Shown: positions 34,401 to 42,649 of the stretch, piece by piece
How the letters are laid out: each line of letters begins with the position of its first letter
Position numbering within the stretch: position 1 is the first letter of the stretch
Assembly: GCF_018138715.1 (NCBI RefSeq)
Contig: NZ_JAGSHX010000006.1
Span: 2,976,001-3,040,000, forward strand
Source of the DNA: Streptomyces asiaticus
Lineage (GTDB): Bacteria > Actinomycetota > Actinomycetes > Streptomycetales > Streptomycetaceae
Direction: 5' to 3'
DNA length: 64,000 nt
The notes under the pieces: generated by a model
The model's input: only the letters and a program-made list of their open reading frames with translations
Told to the model about the DNA's origin: nothing
Database searches by the model: none
Translations under genes and position numbers: made by a program

Positions 34401-36524
34401 CTAGGAAGCGGGGGCACCGGAGGGACGAGGCGCCAGCAGGGCCACCTCGTCCATCAGCGCCCGCAGCCGCGGCGAGGCGACCAGCTCCTCCAGGGACATC
34501 GGGCGCCCCTCGGCATCGGCGATCGGCAGCCGCCAGTTGGGGTACTGATCCCAGGTGCCCGGCAGATTCTGCGGTCTGCGGTCCCCCACCGCGTCCGGCA
34601 GCCAGACGCCCACCATCTTCGCCGGGGTGCGCAGCAGAAAGCGGTGGACGGCCTTGACCGCCGCCTCCTCGTCGCCCGGCCCCTCCGGCAGCAGCCCGAG
34701 CCGCCCCAGCAGCCCCAGCCACTCGGCGACCTCGACCGCGTCCGCCGCCCGCTCCTCGGCGAGGGGGCGGCTCAGCAGGCCCAGCCGGTGGCGGAGCTCG
34801 ACATGGTCGCCGGTGAGCCGGGCGGCCGTGCTCGGCAGATCGTGGGTCGTCACGGTGGCCAGGCAGTCCGCCCGCCACTCCTCCGGCGCCAGCGGCCGCG
34901 CGGCGCCCGCCCCGTCGTAGTTCCGCTCGAACCACATCACCGAGGTGCCCAGCACCCCACGCCGCTCCAGCTCCTCCCGCACACCGGGCTCGACCGTCCC
35001 CAGGTCCTCCCCTATGACGACCGCCCCGGCCCGGTGCGCCTCCAGGGCGAGCGCGCCGAGCATCGCCTCCGCGTCGTAGCGGACGTAACAGCCCTCGGTC
35101 GGCTCCCGCCCCTCCGGCACCCACCACAGCCGGAAGAGGCCCATCACATGGTCGATACGGAGCGCGCCCGCGTGCCGTAAGAGGCCCCTCAGCAGATCGC
35201 GGTAGGGGGCGTAGCCGGTGGCCGCGAGGGCGTCCGGGCGCCACGGCGGCAGGCCCCAGTCCTGGCCCCGGGAGTTGAAGGCGTCCGGGGGCGCCCCGAT
35301 CGACATGCCGGAGGCGAAGACGTCCTGGAGCGCCCAGGCGTCGGCGCCCGAGGGATGGACCCCGACCGCCAGATCGTGGACGAGGCCGATGCCCATGCCC
35401 GCCTCGCGCGCGGCGCGCTGGGCGGCGGCCAGCTGGGTGTCGGTGAGCCAGGCCAGCCAGCAGTGGAAGTCGGTGCGGTCCAGGTGCTCGGCCCGCGCCC
35501 GGGCGGTGCCCGCCGAGCGCGGATCGGCCAGGCCGTCGGGCCAGGCGCGCCATTCGGGGCCGTGGGTCTCGGCGAGCGCGCACCACAGGGCGTGGTCCTC
35601 CAGGGCCTGGCCGCGCTCGGCGAGGAAGTCGCAGTAGGCGGCGCGGCGGCCGGGGCTGAGCGGAACCGTCCGCACCAGCTCCAGCGCCTCGCGCTTGAGG
35701 CCCCAGACGGCGTCCCGGTCGATGAGGGCGCCCTCGCGCAGGACGGCGGTACGGAGGGCGGCGGCGGCCTCCAGCAGCTGATCGGCCCGCTCACGGGCGC
35801 GGCCGCGCAGATGGGCGTATTCGGGCACGTCCTCGATCCGCAGATGGACCGGGTCGGGGAAGCGCCGCGAGGAGGGGCGGTACGGCGAGGGGTCGGTGGG
35901 CGCGGCCGGGGTGCCGGGCACGGCGGCGTGCAGCGGGTTGATCTGGACGAAGCCGGCGCCGAGCGCCCGCCCCGACCAGGCGGCCAGATCGGCCAGGTCA
36001 CCGAGGTCGCCCATGCCCCAGGAGCGTGCGGAGAGCAGCGAGTAGAGCTGCACCAGGAAGCCGTGGCTGCGGACCGGGGACAGCGGCATCCGGTCGGGGG
36101 CCACGATGAGGGGGGCGGTGGCGCGGCGGCCGTCGGGGGCCTCGGCGAGCAGGGTGTGGGCGCCGGGCGGCAGCGCGGCGAGCGCGGTAAGGGGGCCATC
36201 GGCCGGTAAGGACCCGTCGGCCGCCCGCCCCCACGGGTGCGGTGCGTCGTCCTCGGGGCGCACCCGCAGCGCCGTGCCCTCGGGCAGGCTCAGCCGGGGC
36301 GCCTTGCCGGGGCGCAGCACCACACAGGGGGGCAGCAGCCGGTCGCGCCGCCGGGCGTCATGCCGGTCCAACGCTTCGCGTACGGATCGGGGGGTCGAGG
36401 CGTCCACGCCGAGCGCGGCGAGCACGGCGACCACGGTGTCCTCGGGCACCTGGACGGTGCGGCCCGGGGCGGGGTCGTAGGAGGTGGCGACACCGTGCAG
36501 CTCGGCGAGCCGCGCTCTGCCCAT
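34401..36524 (-). CDS. malQ: 4-alpha-glucanotransferase (amylomaltase), GH77
   Basis: 707 residues, the long actinobacterial form with an extra N-terminal domain. Catalytic signatures: GALRIDHVMGLFRLWWVPEG (nucleophile Asp), AVVIGEDLGTVEPGVREEL (acid/base Glu) and TVTTHDLPSTAARLTGDH (third Asp). It transfers alpha-1,4-glucan segments, disproportionating maltodextrins and glycogen, in the cytosol. Its ATG shares one base with the TGA of the small upstream gene (TGATG), so translation is probably coupled. Confidence 0.95.
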   Translation of the reverse strand: MGRARLAELHGVATSYDPAPGRTVQVPEDTVVAVLAALGVDASTPRSVREALDRHDARRRDRLLPPCVVLRPGKAPRLSLPEGTALRVRPEDDAPHPWGRAADGSLPADGPLTALAALPPGAHTLLAEAPDGRRATAPLIVAPDRMPLSPVRSHGFLVQLYSLLSARSWGMGDLGDLADLAAWSGRALGAGFVQINPLHAAVPGTPAAPTDPSPYRPSSRRFPDPVHLRIEDVPEYAHLRGRARERADQLLEAAAALRTAVLREGALIDRDAVWGLKREALELVRTVPLSPGRRAAYCDFLAERGQALEDHALWCALAETHGPEWRAWPDGLADPRSAGTARARAEHLDRTDFHCWLAWLTDTQLAAAQRAAREAGMGIGLVHDLAVGVHPSGADAWALQDVFASGMSIGAPPDAFNSRGQDWGLPPWRPDALAATGYAPYRDLLRGLLRHAGALRIDHVMGLFRLWWVPEGREPTEGCYVRYDAEAMLGALALEAHRAGAVVIGEDLGTVEPGVREELERRGVLGTSVMWFERNYDGAGAARPLAPEEWRADCLATVTTHDLPSTAARLTGDHVELRHRLGLLSRPLAEERAADAVEVAEWLGLLGRLGLLPEGPGDEEAAVKAVHRFLLRTPAKMVGVWLPDAVGDRRPQNLPGTWDQYPNWRLPIADAEGRPMSLEELVASPRLRALMDEVALLAPRPSGAPAS

Positions 36525-36814
36525 CAGTACTCCATCGGCTCGCAGCCCGCGCCCGCGCCGGAGAGGACGGCGGTCGGCTCACTCGTCAGGGGAAGTTCGG
36601 CGGCGAGCGGAGGCTCGCTGGTCAGGGGGATGTTGTCGGCGAGCGGAGGCTCACTGGTGAGGGGCGCCTCGGTGGCGCTTCCGGACCCGAAGCCGTCCAG
36701 GCCGCACAGTCCGCAGTCGGGGTCGGAGACCCCGTCGAAGGGATCCGGTTCGCTGGACGCCTCGGGGCCGGGTTTGGACAGGGCGGAAAGCAGGAGTTGA
36801 GCTGACGCGGCCAC
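36524..36814 (-). CDS. Small hypothetical protein translationally coupled to malQ
   Basis: 96 residues from GTG 36814, with GGAGG at 4 nt. The protein is acidic and Pro/Ser-rich, with a DPDCGLCGLDG segment (CxxC, residues 34-37) and three copies of PLTSEP spaced 11-12 residues (51, 63, 75) in its C-terminal half. There are no membrane helices. It overlaps malQ by one base (TGATG), so it is probably expressed with it. I do not recognise the family. Confidence 0.6.
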   Translation of the reverse strand: MAASAQLLLSALSKPGPEASSEPDPFDGVSDPDCGLCGLDGFGSGSATEAPLTSEPPLADNIPLTSEPPLAAELPLTSEPTAVLSGAGAGCEPMEY

Positions 36815-37182
36815 ACGGACCTCCGTGGGGTTGTCGGCAGTGGGTCATCCCGAGCTCTACCCACTCCGAACGGGCGCAGACGTAAACGCCCCCCGGACGT
36901 GCTGTAGGTCACATCCCTTCTGGGCGGCGATTTCACTGCGTGAAGGGGTCGGGGGCACAGAGTTTACGAACAGGACCGCCCTTCATCCGTCAGACTTGCG
37001 CCGGGCGTGCCGCGCCCGGCGCGGGCCGCCCGTGGCCCGGCGCCAGGCGCCCGAGGCGCGGCGCACGCGGCAATGCCGACACTTCGGACGTTCGCGTTGA
37101 CACCCTCACCGGCCTGGTGGTGGGCTCACGCCTATCGGCGCCATATTCACCGGGACCGGCTATCTGGATCGAGGAGAGGCCC
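36815..37182. other. 368-nt gap upstream of the GH84 gene
   Basis: Divergent region between the malQ unit and the GH84-like gene. It contains a GC-rich inverted-repeat cluster around 37005-37050 and a TTGACA word at 37097-37102 with no convincing -10. No DasR-type site (TGGTCTAGACCA type) was seen. No gene is supported. Confidence 0.4.
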
Positions 37183-40100
37183 GTGCAGTTCGGGGGGAAG
37201 AGGCCCAGGGCAGCGGGCGCGACGGCCATGGCCGCCGCGGTCATCGGGGGGCTGCTCGGCGGTGCCCCGGCGGCCACCGCGGCACCGGTGGACCACGGCG
37301 CCCCGGGCGCCACCACACCGCAGCGCGACAGCAGCGAGGGCATACCGCCCGTATGGCCGCGCCCCCAGTCGCTGCGGGCGCAGGGGCCGGAGGTGGCCCT
37401 GGGGGACGAGGCCACGCTCATAGCCGACGGCGACGCCGATCCGTACGCCCTGGACGCGCTGCGCGGCCTGCTGCACGACGCCGGGGTGCGCACCGTCAAC
37501 GAGGCCACGCCCGGTGGCAAGGCCCCGGCGCGCGGGCTGGTGGTGCATGTCGGCGGTAAGGGCGCCACGAACGCGCTGCGCGCCCTGCGCGCGCCCGAGC
37601 GCGGCGACCTCCCCTCCGGCGGCTATCTCCTGGCCACGGGTCCGGTGGACGGGCACCCCACGGTCGCGCTGTCCGGCGTCGGTCCGGACGGGCTCTTCCA
37701 CGCCGTCCAGACCCTGCGCCAGCTGCTGGTGAAGCGGGAGGGCCGGGGCTCGGCCTTCGCCGGGGTGACCATCCGCGACTGGCCCGCGACAGCCGTAAGG
37801 GGGACGACGGAGGGGTTCTACGGCTCCCCGTGGTCGCACCGCGACCGGCTGGCCCAGCTCGACTTCATGGGCCGCACCAAGCAGAACCGCTATCTCTACG
37901 CGCCCGGCGACGACGCCTACCGGCAGGCCCGCTGGCGCGACCCCTACCCCGCCGAGCGGCGCGAGGAGTTCCGCGAGCTGGCCGCCCGCGCCCGGGCCAA
38001 CCATGTGACCCTCGGCTGGGCGGTCTCCCCCGGCCAGGAGATGTGCTTCTCCTCCTCGAAGGACCTCAAGGCGCTGCTGCGCAAGGTCGACGCCATGTGG
38101 GCGCTCGGGGTGCGCTCCTTCCAGCTCCAGTTCCAGGACGTCAGCTACAGCGAGTGGCACTGCGGCGCCGACGCCGATGAATTCGGCTCCGGCCCGGAGG
38201 CCGCCGCCACCGCGCAGGCCAAGGTGGCCGACGCCCTCGCCCGCCACCTGGCCGAGCGCTACCCCGGCTCGGCTCCGCTGTCCCTGATGCCGACCGAGTA
38301 CTACCAGGACGGCGACACCGAGTTCCGGCGCGCGCTGTCCGGGGCGCTCGACCAGCGCGTGGAGGTCGCCTGGACCGGGGTCGGGGTGGTGCCCAGGACC
38401 ATCACCGGCGGTGAGCTGGCCGGTGCCCGGTCGGCGTTCGGCCACCGCCTGGTGACCATGGACAACTACCCGGTCAACGACTGGGCGCAGGACCGGATCT
38501 TCCTCGGCCCGTACACCGGCCGCGACCCGGCGGTGGCCACCCAGTCCGCGGCGCTGCTGGCCAACGCCATGGAGCAGCCGACCGCCTCCCGGATCCCGCT
38601 GTTCACCGCCGCCGACTTCGCCTGGAACCCGCGCGGTTACCGCCCCCAGGAGTCCTGGCAGGCGGCCATCGACGACCTCGCCGGGCCCGACGCCAAGACC
38701 CGCGCCGCCCTGCGCGCCCTCGCCGGGAACGACGCCTCCTCGGTGCTCGGCGGCGACGAGTCCGCGTATCTGCGCCCGCTCATCGACGCGTTCTGGACGG
38801 CCCTGGGCGGCACGGACGTGGAGCGGCTGGAGCGCGCGGCCGACCGGCTGCGCGCGGCCTTCACGACGATGCGTGACGCCCCCGAGCGGCTCGCCCGCAC
38901 GCTGGGCGACGATGTTCGGCCCTGGCTCGACCAGCTGAGCCGGTACGGCGACGCGGGGGTGCGGGCCGTGGACATGCTCACCGCCCAGGCGCGCGGCGAC
39001 GGGGCGGCCGCCTGGAAGGCCCAGCTCGCGGTGGAGGCGCTGCGCGAGCGGATCGGGGACAGCCGGGTCACGGTCGGCAAGGGCGTCCTCGACCCCTTCC
39101 TCGCCAAGGCCCTGGTCCGGGCGGACGCCTGGTCGGGCGTGGACCGGACCCCGAAGCTGGGGCTGCGGACCGGCGAGGAGGACCGCGCGGCTGCCGACGG
39201 TAAGGCGGCCACCGAGGTGTCCTCGCCCGGCCGCCCGGTCACCGTGCGCTTCGGCCGCAGCCGTCCGCTCGCCTCCGTCTCCGCGCTCACCGCACGGGTC
39301 CAGGACGCCGCGCCGGGCACCGTCGAGGCGCATGTCCCCGGTGCGGGCTGGCGCCGCATCGGCGCCCTCTCCGGCAGCGGGTTCACCCAGGTCAGGGCGG
39401 CGGACGGGGACAAGAACCTGTCGGCGGACGCGATCCGGCTCAGCTGGCCGGAGGGCACCACCCCGCCGGCCGTGCACGAGATCACGCCCTGGTTCGGCGA
39501 CACCCCGGACGCCGGGCTCACGCTGTCCCACGAGACGGCGGACGCGCAGATAGGCGGCGACGCGGCCGTGGTCGAGGCCCAGCTGGTCTCCCACCGCCCC
39601 GGCGATGTGAACGGCGACCTCACGGTGAAGGCGCCGCGCGGCATCACCGTCCGCGCCCCCGACGGGGTGACGGCCCCGCGCGGCGGTACGGCGACCGCCC
39701 GGCTGGAGATATCCGTGGCCAAGGGCACCAAGCCGGGCAGCTACTCCCTCCCGGTCCGCTTCGGGTCCGAGGAGCGCATGCTGACGTTGAGGGCGCATCC
39801 GCACACCGGCGGCCCGGACCTGGCCCGCGCGGAGGGCACGAAGGCGACCTCGTCCGGCGATGAGACCGCCGATTTCCCGGCGTCCGCCGCGATCGACGGC
39901 AAGGCGGACACCCGCTGGTCCTCCCCGGCCGAGGACGGCGCCTGGCTCCAGCTGGAGCTGGCCCACCCGGCCCGGATCGGCCGTCTGGAGCTGACCTGGC
40001 AGGACGCGTACGCCGCCCGCTACCGCGTCCAGGTCTCCAAGGACGGCCGCACCTGGCGCGACGCGGCGACGGTGACCCACGGGAAGGGCGGCCTGGAGTC

Positions 40101-40215
40101 GATCGGCATGGACGCCCCGGACACCCGGTTCATCCGCGTCCAGGGCGTCGAGCGCGCCACCCGCTTCGGCTACTCCCTCTGGTCGGTCGCCGCCTACGCG
40201 GTGCGGAAGGACTAG
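37183..40215 (+). CDS. Secreted GH84-like beta-N-acetylglucosaminidase/hyaluronidase with NEW3 and CBM32 domains
   Basis: 1010 residues from GTG 37183 with GAGGAG upstream. A signal peptide (AAGATAMAAAVIGGLLGGAP...ATAAP) is followed by a GH20b-like domain (about 60-195), the GH84 barrel beginning TTEGFYGSPWSHRDRLAQLD, a helical bundle, a NEW3-like beta domain (about 777-873) and a C-terminal F5/8 type C (CBM32) domain (about 879-1010). The usual catalytic Asp-Asp pair is Gln318-Asp319 here (QFQDVSYSEWHC). Other sugar-site residues (MPTEYYQ, MDNYPVNDW) are kept. It probably removes GlcNAc from glycans outside the cell; the dyad change leaves activity open. Confidence 0.83.
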   Translation: MQFGGKRPRAAGATAMAAAVIGGLLGGAPAATAAPVDHGAPGATTPQRDSSEGIPPVWPRPQSLRAQGPEVALGDEATLIADGDADPYALDALRGLLHDAGVRTVNEATPGGKAPARGLVVHVGGKGATNALRALRAPERGDLPSGGYLLATGPVDGHPTVALSGVGPDGLFHAVQTLRQLLVKREGRGSAFAGVTIRDWPATAVRGTTEGFYGSPWSHRDRLAQLDFMGRTKQNRYLYAPGDDAYRQARWRDPYPAERREEFRELAARARANHVTLGWAVSPGQEMCFSSSKDLKALLRKVDAMWALGVRSFQLQFQDVSYSEWHCGADADEFGSGPEAAATAQAKVADALARHLAERYPGSAPLSLMPTEYYQDGDTEFRRALSGALDQRVEVAWTGVGVVPRTITGGELAGARSAFGHRLVTMDNYPVNDWAQDRIFLGPYTGRDPAVATQSAALLANAMEQPTASRIPLFTAADFAWNPRGYRPQESWQAAIDDLAGPDAKTRAALRALAGNDASSVLGGDESAYLRPLIDAFWTALGGTDVERLERAADRLRAAFTTMRDAPERLARTLGDDVRPWLDQLSRYGDAGVRAVDMLTAQARGDGAAAWKAQLAVEALRERIGDSRVTVGKGVLDPFLAKALVRADAWSGVDRTPKLGLRTGEEDRAAADGKAATEVSSPGRPVTVRFGRSRPLASVSALTARVQDAAPGTVEAHVPGAGWRRIGALSGSGFTQVRAADGDKNLSADAIRLSWPEGTTPPAVHEITPWFGDTPDAGLTLSHETADAQIGGDAAVVEAQLVSHRPGDVNGDLTVKAPRGITVRAPDGVTAPRGGTATARLEISVAKGTKPGSYSLPVRFGSEERMLTLRAHPHTGGPDLARAEGTKATSSGDETADFPASAAIDGKADTRWSSPAEDGAWLQLELAHPARIGRLELTWQDAYAARYRVQVSKDGRTWRDAATVTHGKGGLESIGMDAPDTRFIRVQGVERATRFGYSLWSVAAYAVRKD

Positions 40216-40258
40216 GCGCTCCGCTGGAAGTGCCCTGACCTGCCGTCGATCGTCCGCG

Positions 40259-40330
40259 GCGCCGTCGTAGCTGGTCGCGCCCACGCGGCGGAGCCGCATG
40301 TCGACACGGCCCCGCGCCCCTGCGGGGCGC
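40259..40330. repeat. Dispersed 3'-end element with terminator hairpin
   Basis: Contains ACGCGGCGGAGCCGCATGTC (40284-40303) and ends with the hairpin GCCCCGC-GCCCCT-GCGGGGC (40309-40328). The ACGCGGCGGAGCCGCATGTC part recurs inverted with one mismatch near 34336-34357. Elements of this type are common at Streptomyces gene ends; here it probably terminates the GH84 gene. Confidence 0.7.
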
Positions 40331-40382
40331 CACCGAACCGCGGCCGCATTCCGCCGATCTGCTGAGGCGGCGCAGAAGGATT

Positions 40383-40436
40383 GGGTCCTGTCCGGCGGAT
40401 CTTCACGGGTCCGTGAAGATCCGCCGGACAGGACCC
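40383..40436. repeat. 54-nt near-perfect palindrome
   Basis: Two 26-nt arms (40383-40408 and 40411-40436) are perfectly complementary around a 2-nt centre (GT). The left arm begins GGGTCCTGTCCGGCGGATCT. It lies 41 nt downstream of the HNH gene stop, between convergent genes, with no T-run. It may be a terminator, a cruciform, or an end remnant of a mobile element. Confidence 0.9.
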
Positions 40437-40476
40437 AGGGGGCTCCCGCGAGCAGACACAGTAATGGCCCGGTCTC

Positions 40477-41013
40477 TCAGGCAGATTTGCCGTCGATCCG
40501 GGCCATGGCGTCTTCCGCGCCGAAGGCTTGCAGGTATGGCAGCCAGCGCGGGTCCCTATGGCCCGTGCCGATGATCCGCCACGCGAGCCCCGACGGCGGC
40601 GCGGGTTGATGGCGCAGCCGCCAGCCGATCTCGGCGACATGGCGGTCTGCCTTGACGTGATTGCAGCGACGGCACGCGGCGACCACGTTCTCCCAGGTGT
40701 GCTGCCCGCCACGGCTGCGCGGGATGACGTGATCGACGCTGGTTGCGACGCCACCGCAGTAGGCGCATCTGCCGCCGTCACGGGCGAACAGGGCGCGGCG
40801 GGTGAGCGGAACGGGGCCGCGAAAGGGCACCCGCACAAAGCGCTTCAGCCGGACGACGCTGGGTGCGGGGATCACACGGGTCGCGCTGTGCATCAGGGCG
40901 CCTGAGTCCTCGAGGCTGACGGCTTTGTCATTGAGGACGAGTATGAGCGCGCGGCGGAGCGGTACGACGCCGAGGGGCTCGTACGACGCGTTGAGGACCA
41001 GGACATGCGGCAC
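40477..41013 (-). CDS. HNH endonuclease
   Basis: 178 residues from GTG 41013 with GGAGG at 5 nt. The HNH/zinc region reads CAYCGGVATSVDHVIPRSRG, ENVVAACRRCNHVKADR: two CxxC pairs bracket the DHVIPRSRGG His. The N-terminus (VLVLNASYEPLGVVPLRRAL) is the conserved form of a small HNH protein found in nearly all streptomycetes. No methylase, intein or phage genes accompany it, so it is probably a chromosomal housekeeping or repair nuclease of unknown target. Confidence 0.88.
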   Translation of the reverse strand: MPHVLVLNASYEPLGVVPLRRALILVLNDKAVSLEDSGALMHSATRVIPAPSVVRLKRFVRVPFRGPVPLTRRALFARDGGRCAYCGGVATSVDHVIPRSRGGQHTWENVVAACRRCNHVKADRHVAEIGWRLRHQPAPPSGLAWRIIGTGHRDPRWLPYLQAFGAEDAMARIDGKSA

Positions 41014-41128
41014 GGGGGCCTCCTTGTACGCCGGCGGCGCGTGGCTCGCGCCGGGACGATCTCCCCCAGTTTCCCCTGAACCCTGGCCGGAACGCCACTA
41101 TCACCGGGTTAACGGTTGAGAGGCATTT

Positions 41129-41160
41129 CCGCGTACCGCACGTATACCCTCCGTACGCGG
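41129..41160. promoter_or_regulatory. Inverted repeat in the HNH-mscS divergent gap
   Basis: CCGCGTAC (41129-41136) and GTACGCGG (41153-41160) form a perfect 8-bp inverted repeat with a 16-nt spacer. The rest of the 454-nt gap 41014-41467 shows no credible gene: the open frames there are composition-driven. Confidence 0.4.
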
Positions 41161-41467
41161 TGGCGACACCGACCGCTTGACCACTGCCCTGTCGGCGTTC
41201 CGGCGACCTTGCGCACGAGGTGCGCGGGGAGCGGGATACCACCGCGAAGTGGCAAGAATCACGGCCCGCTCCGGCCGGTGCCGCCGCACGGTCCCCGGCC
41301 GGGGCAGAAGATGGAATTGCCGCCTCCGGAGCCGCTCACATGCGCCCCCTGGCCGCGCTCGCGCGCTCTCGAACACAGGAACGGCGCATCTCGCGCCCGG
41401 CTACTGTGTGAGAGGTTGCGCGCTCGGGCGATCCGTGCGGGCATGTCGCATACGAAGGGTTTCTGCT

Positions 41468-42568
41468 GTGTTCTGGTCCGCTGCTCAGGCCGCTGACTCG
41501 ACGCCTCGTCCCACGACTCTCGACGATGCGCAGAAGAGCGCCACGAACGCCGCGGGTTGGGTGGAGGAGAACTGGTCCACCTGGCTCGGCATCGGGCTGC
41601 GCATAGCCCTGATCCTGATCATCGCCTTCGTGCTCCGCTCCGTCGTCCGGCGGGCGATCACCAAGCTGATAGAGCGCATGAACCGCACGGCCCAGGCCGT
41701 CGACGGCACCGCGCTCGGCGGGCTGCTGGTCAATGTGGAGCGACGGCGCCAGCGGTCCGCGGCGATCGGCTCGGTGCTGCGCTCCGTGGCCTCGTTCCTG
41801 ATCATGGGCACCGCGGGGCTGATGATCCTCTCCGCGCTGGAGATCAATCTGGCGCCGCTGCTCGCCAGCGCCGGGGTCGCGGGTGTGGCGATCGGTTTCG
41901 GCGCCCGCAATCTGGTCACCGACTTCCTCTCCGGTGTCTTCATGATCCTCGAGGACCAGTACGGGGTCGGCGACACGGTCGACGCCGGGGTGGCCTCGGG
42001 CGAGGTGATCGAGGTCGGTCTGCGCGTCACCAAGCTGCGCGGGGACAACGGCGAGATCTGGTACGTGCGCAACGGCGAGGTCAAGCGGATCGGCAACCTC
42101 AGCCAGGGCTGGGCGACGGCCGCGCTCGATGTCCAGGTCCGGGCCGAGGAGGATCTGGAGCAGGTCCGGGCCGTGATCTCGCAGGTCGGTGTGGACATGG
42201 CCAAGGAGGAGCCGTGGAACGAGCGGCTCTGGGAGCCGATCGAGGTCCTGGGGCTCGACGCGGTCTATCTCGACTCGATGATCGTCCGGGTGTCGGCACG
42301 GACCATGCCCGGCAAGGCGCTCGGCGTCGAGCGGGAACTGCGCTGGCGGATCAAGAAGGCGCTGAACGAGGCGGGCATCCAGCTCGTGGGCCGGCCCCTG
42401 GATCCGGAGCTCCAGACCGACGCCATCGATCCGGGCGCCGGTGTGGCGGCGCCGTCGGCGCTGGCCAACCCGGACTCGCCGCAGTCGGCGGCGGCCAGCC
42501 CGCTCGCTCCCGGCGCCGGTCCGGCCGCCACCCCCTCCGCGACGGTGCCGCCGCCCACGCCGAAGTGA
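41468..42568 (+). CDS. mscS: Small-conductance mechanosensitive channel, MscS family
   Basis: 366 residues from GTG 41468, with GAAGGG 9 nt upstream; the longer frame to 41177 has no membrane or signal logic. Three hydrophobic segments (LGIGLRIALILIIAFVLRSV, VASFLIMGTAGLMILSAL, and the pore helix LASAGVAGVAIGFGARNLVT) are followed by the Sm-like beta domain (MILEDQYGVGDTV, then GEIWYVRNGEVKRIGNLSQG) and an alpha/beta domain. A Pro/Ala-rich tail of about 50 residues is added at the C-terminus. It releases solutes on hypo-osmotic shock. Confidence 0.93.
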   Translation: MFWSAAQAADSTPRPTTLDDAQKSATNAAGWVEENWSTWLGIGLRIALILIIAFVLRSVVRRAITKLIERMNRTAQAVDGTALGGLLVNVERRRQRSAAIGSVLRSVASFLIMGTAGLMILSALEINLAPLLASAGVAGVAIGFGARNLVTDFLSGVFMILEDQYGVGDTVDAGVASGEVIEVGLRVTKLRGDNGEIWYVRNGEVKRIGNLSQGWATAALDVQVRAEEDLEQVRAVISQVGVDMAKEEPWNERLWEPIEVLGLDAVYLDSMIVRVSARTMPGKALGVERELRWRIKKALNEAGIQLVGRPLDPELQTDAIDPGAGVAAPSALANPDSPQSAAASPLAPGAGPAATPSATVPPPTPK

Positions 42569-42584
42569 GTGCGGCGGACATGAC

Positions 42585-42617
42585 GGGGCTCCCGCCCCGG
42601 AACGGAACGGGAGCCTC
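42585..42617. terminator. Terminator between mscS and the sedolisin gene
   Basis: Ten-bp stem (42585-42594 with 42608-42617) with one G-T pair and 13-nt loop, 16 nt after mscS and 32 nt after the convergent protease gene. No T-run. Confidence 0.6.
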
Positions 42618-42649
42618 GTGCGAACCGTAAGGAGCTCGGCCCCGGGCGC

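Noticed and set aside
33312..35180. Long plus-strand open frame across the fucosidase, GC array and malQ
   Set aside because: It is antisense to two well-supported genes and stays open only because the array and GC bias lack stop codons; no domain or ribosome site is seen.
36815..37182. DasR operator in front of the GH84 gene
   Set aside because: No match to the TGGTCTAGACCA-type palindrome was found in the gap.
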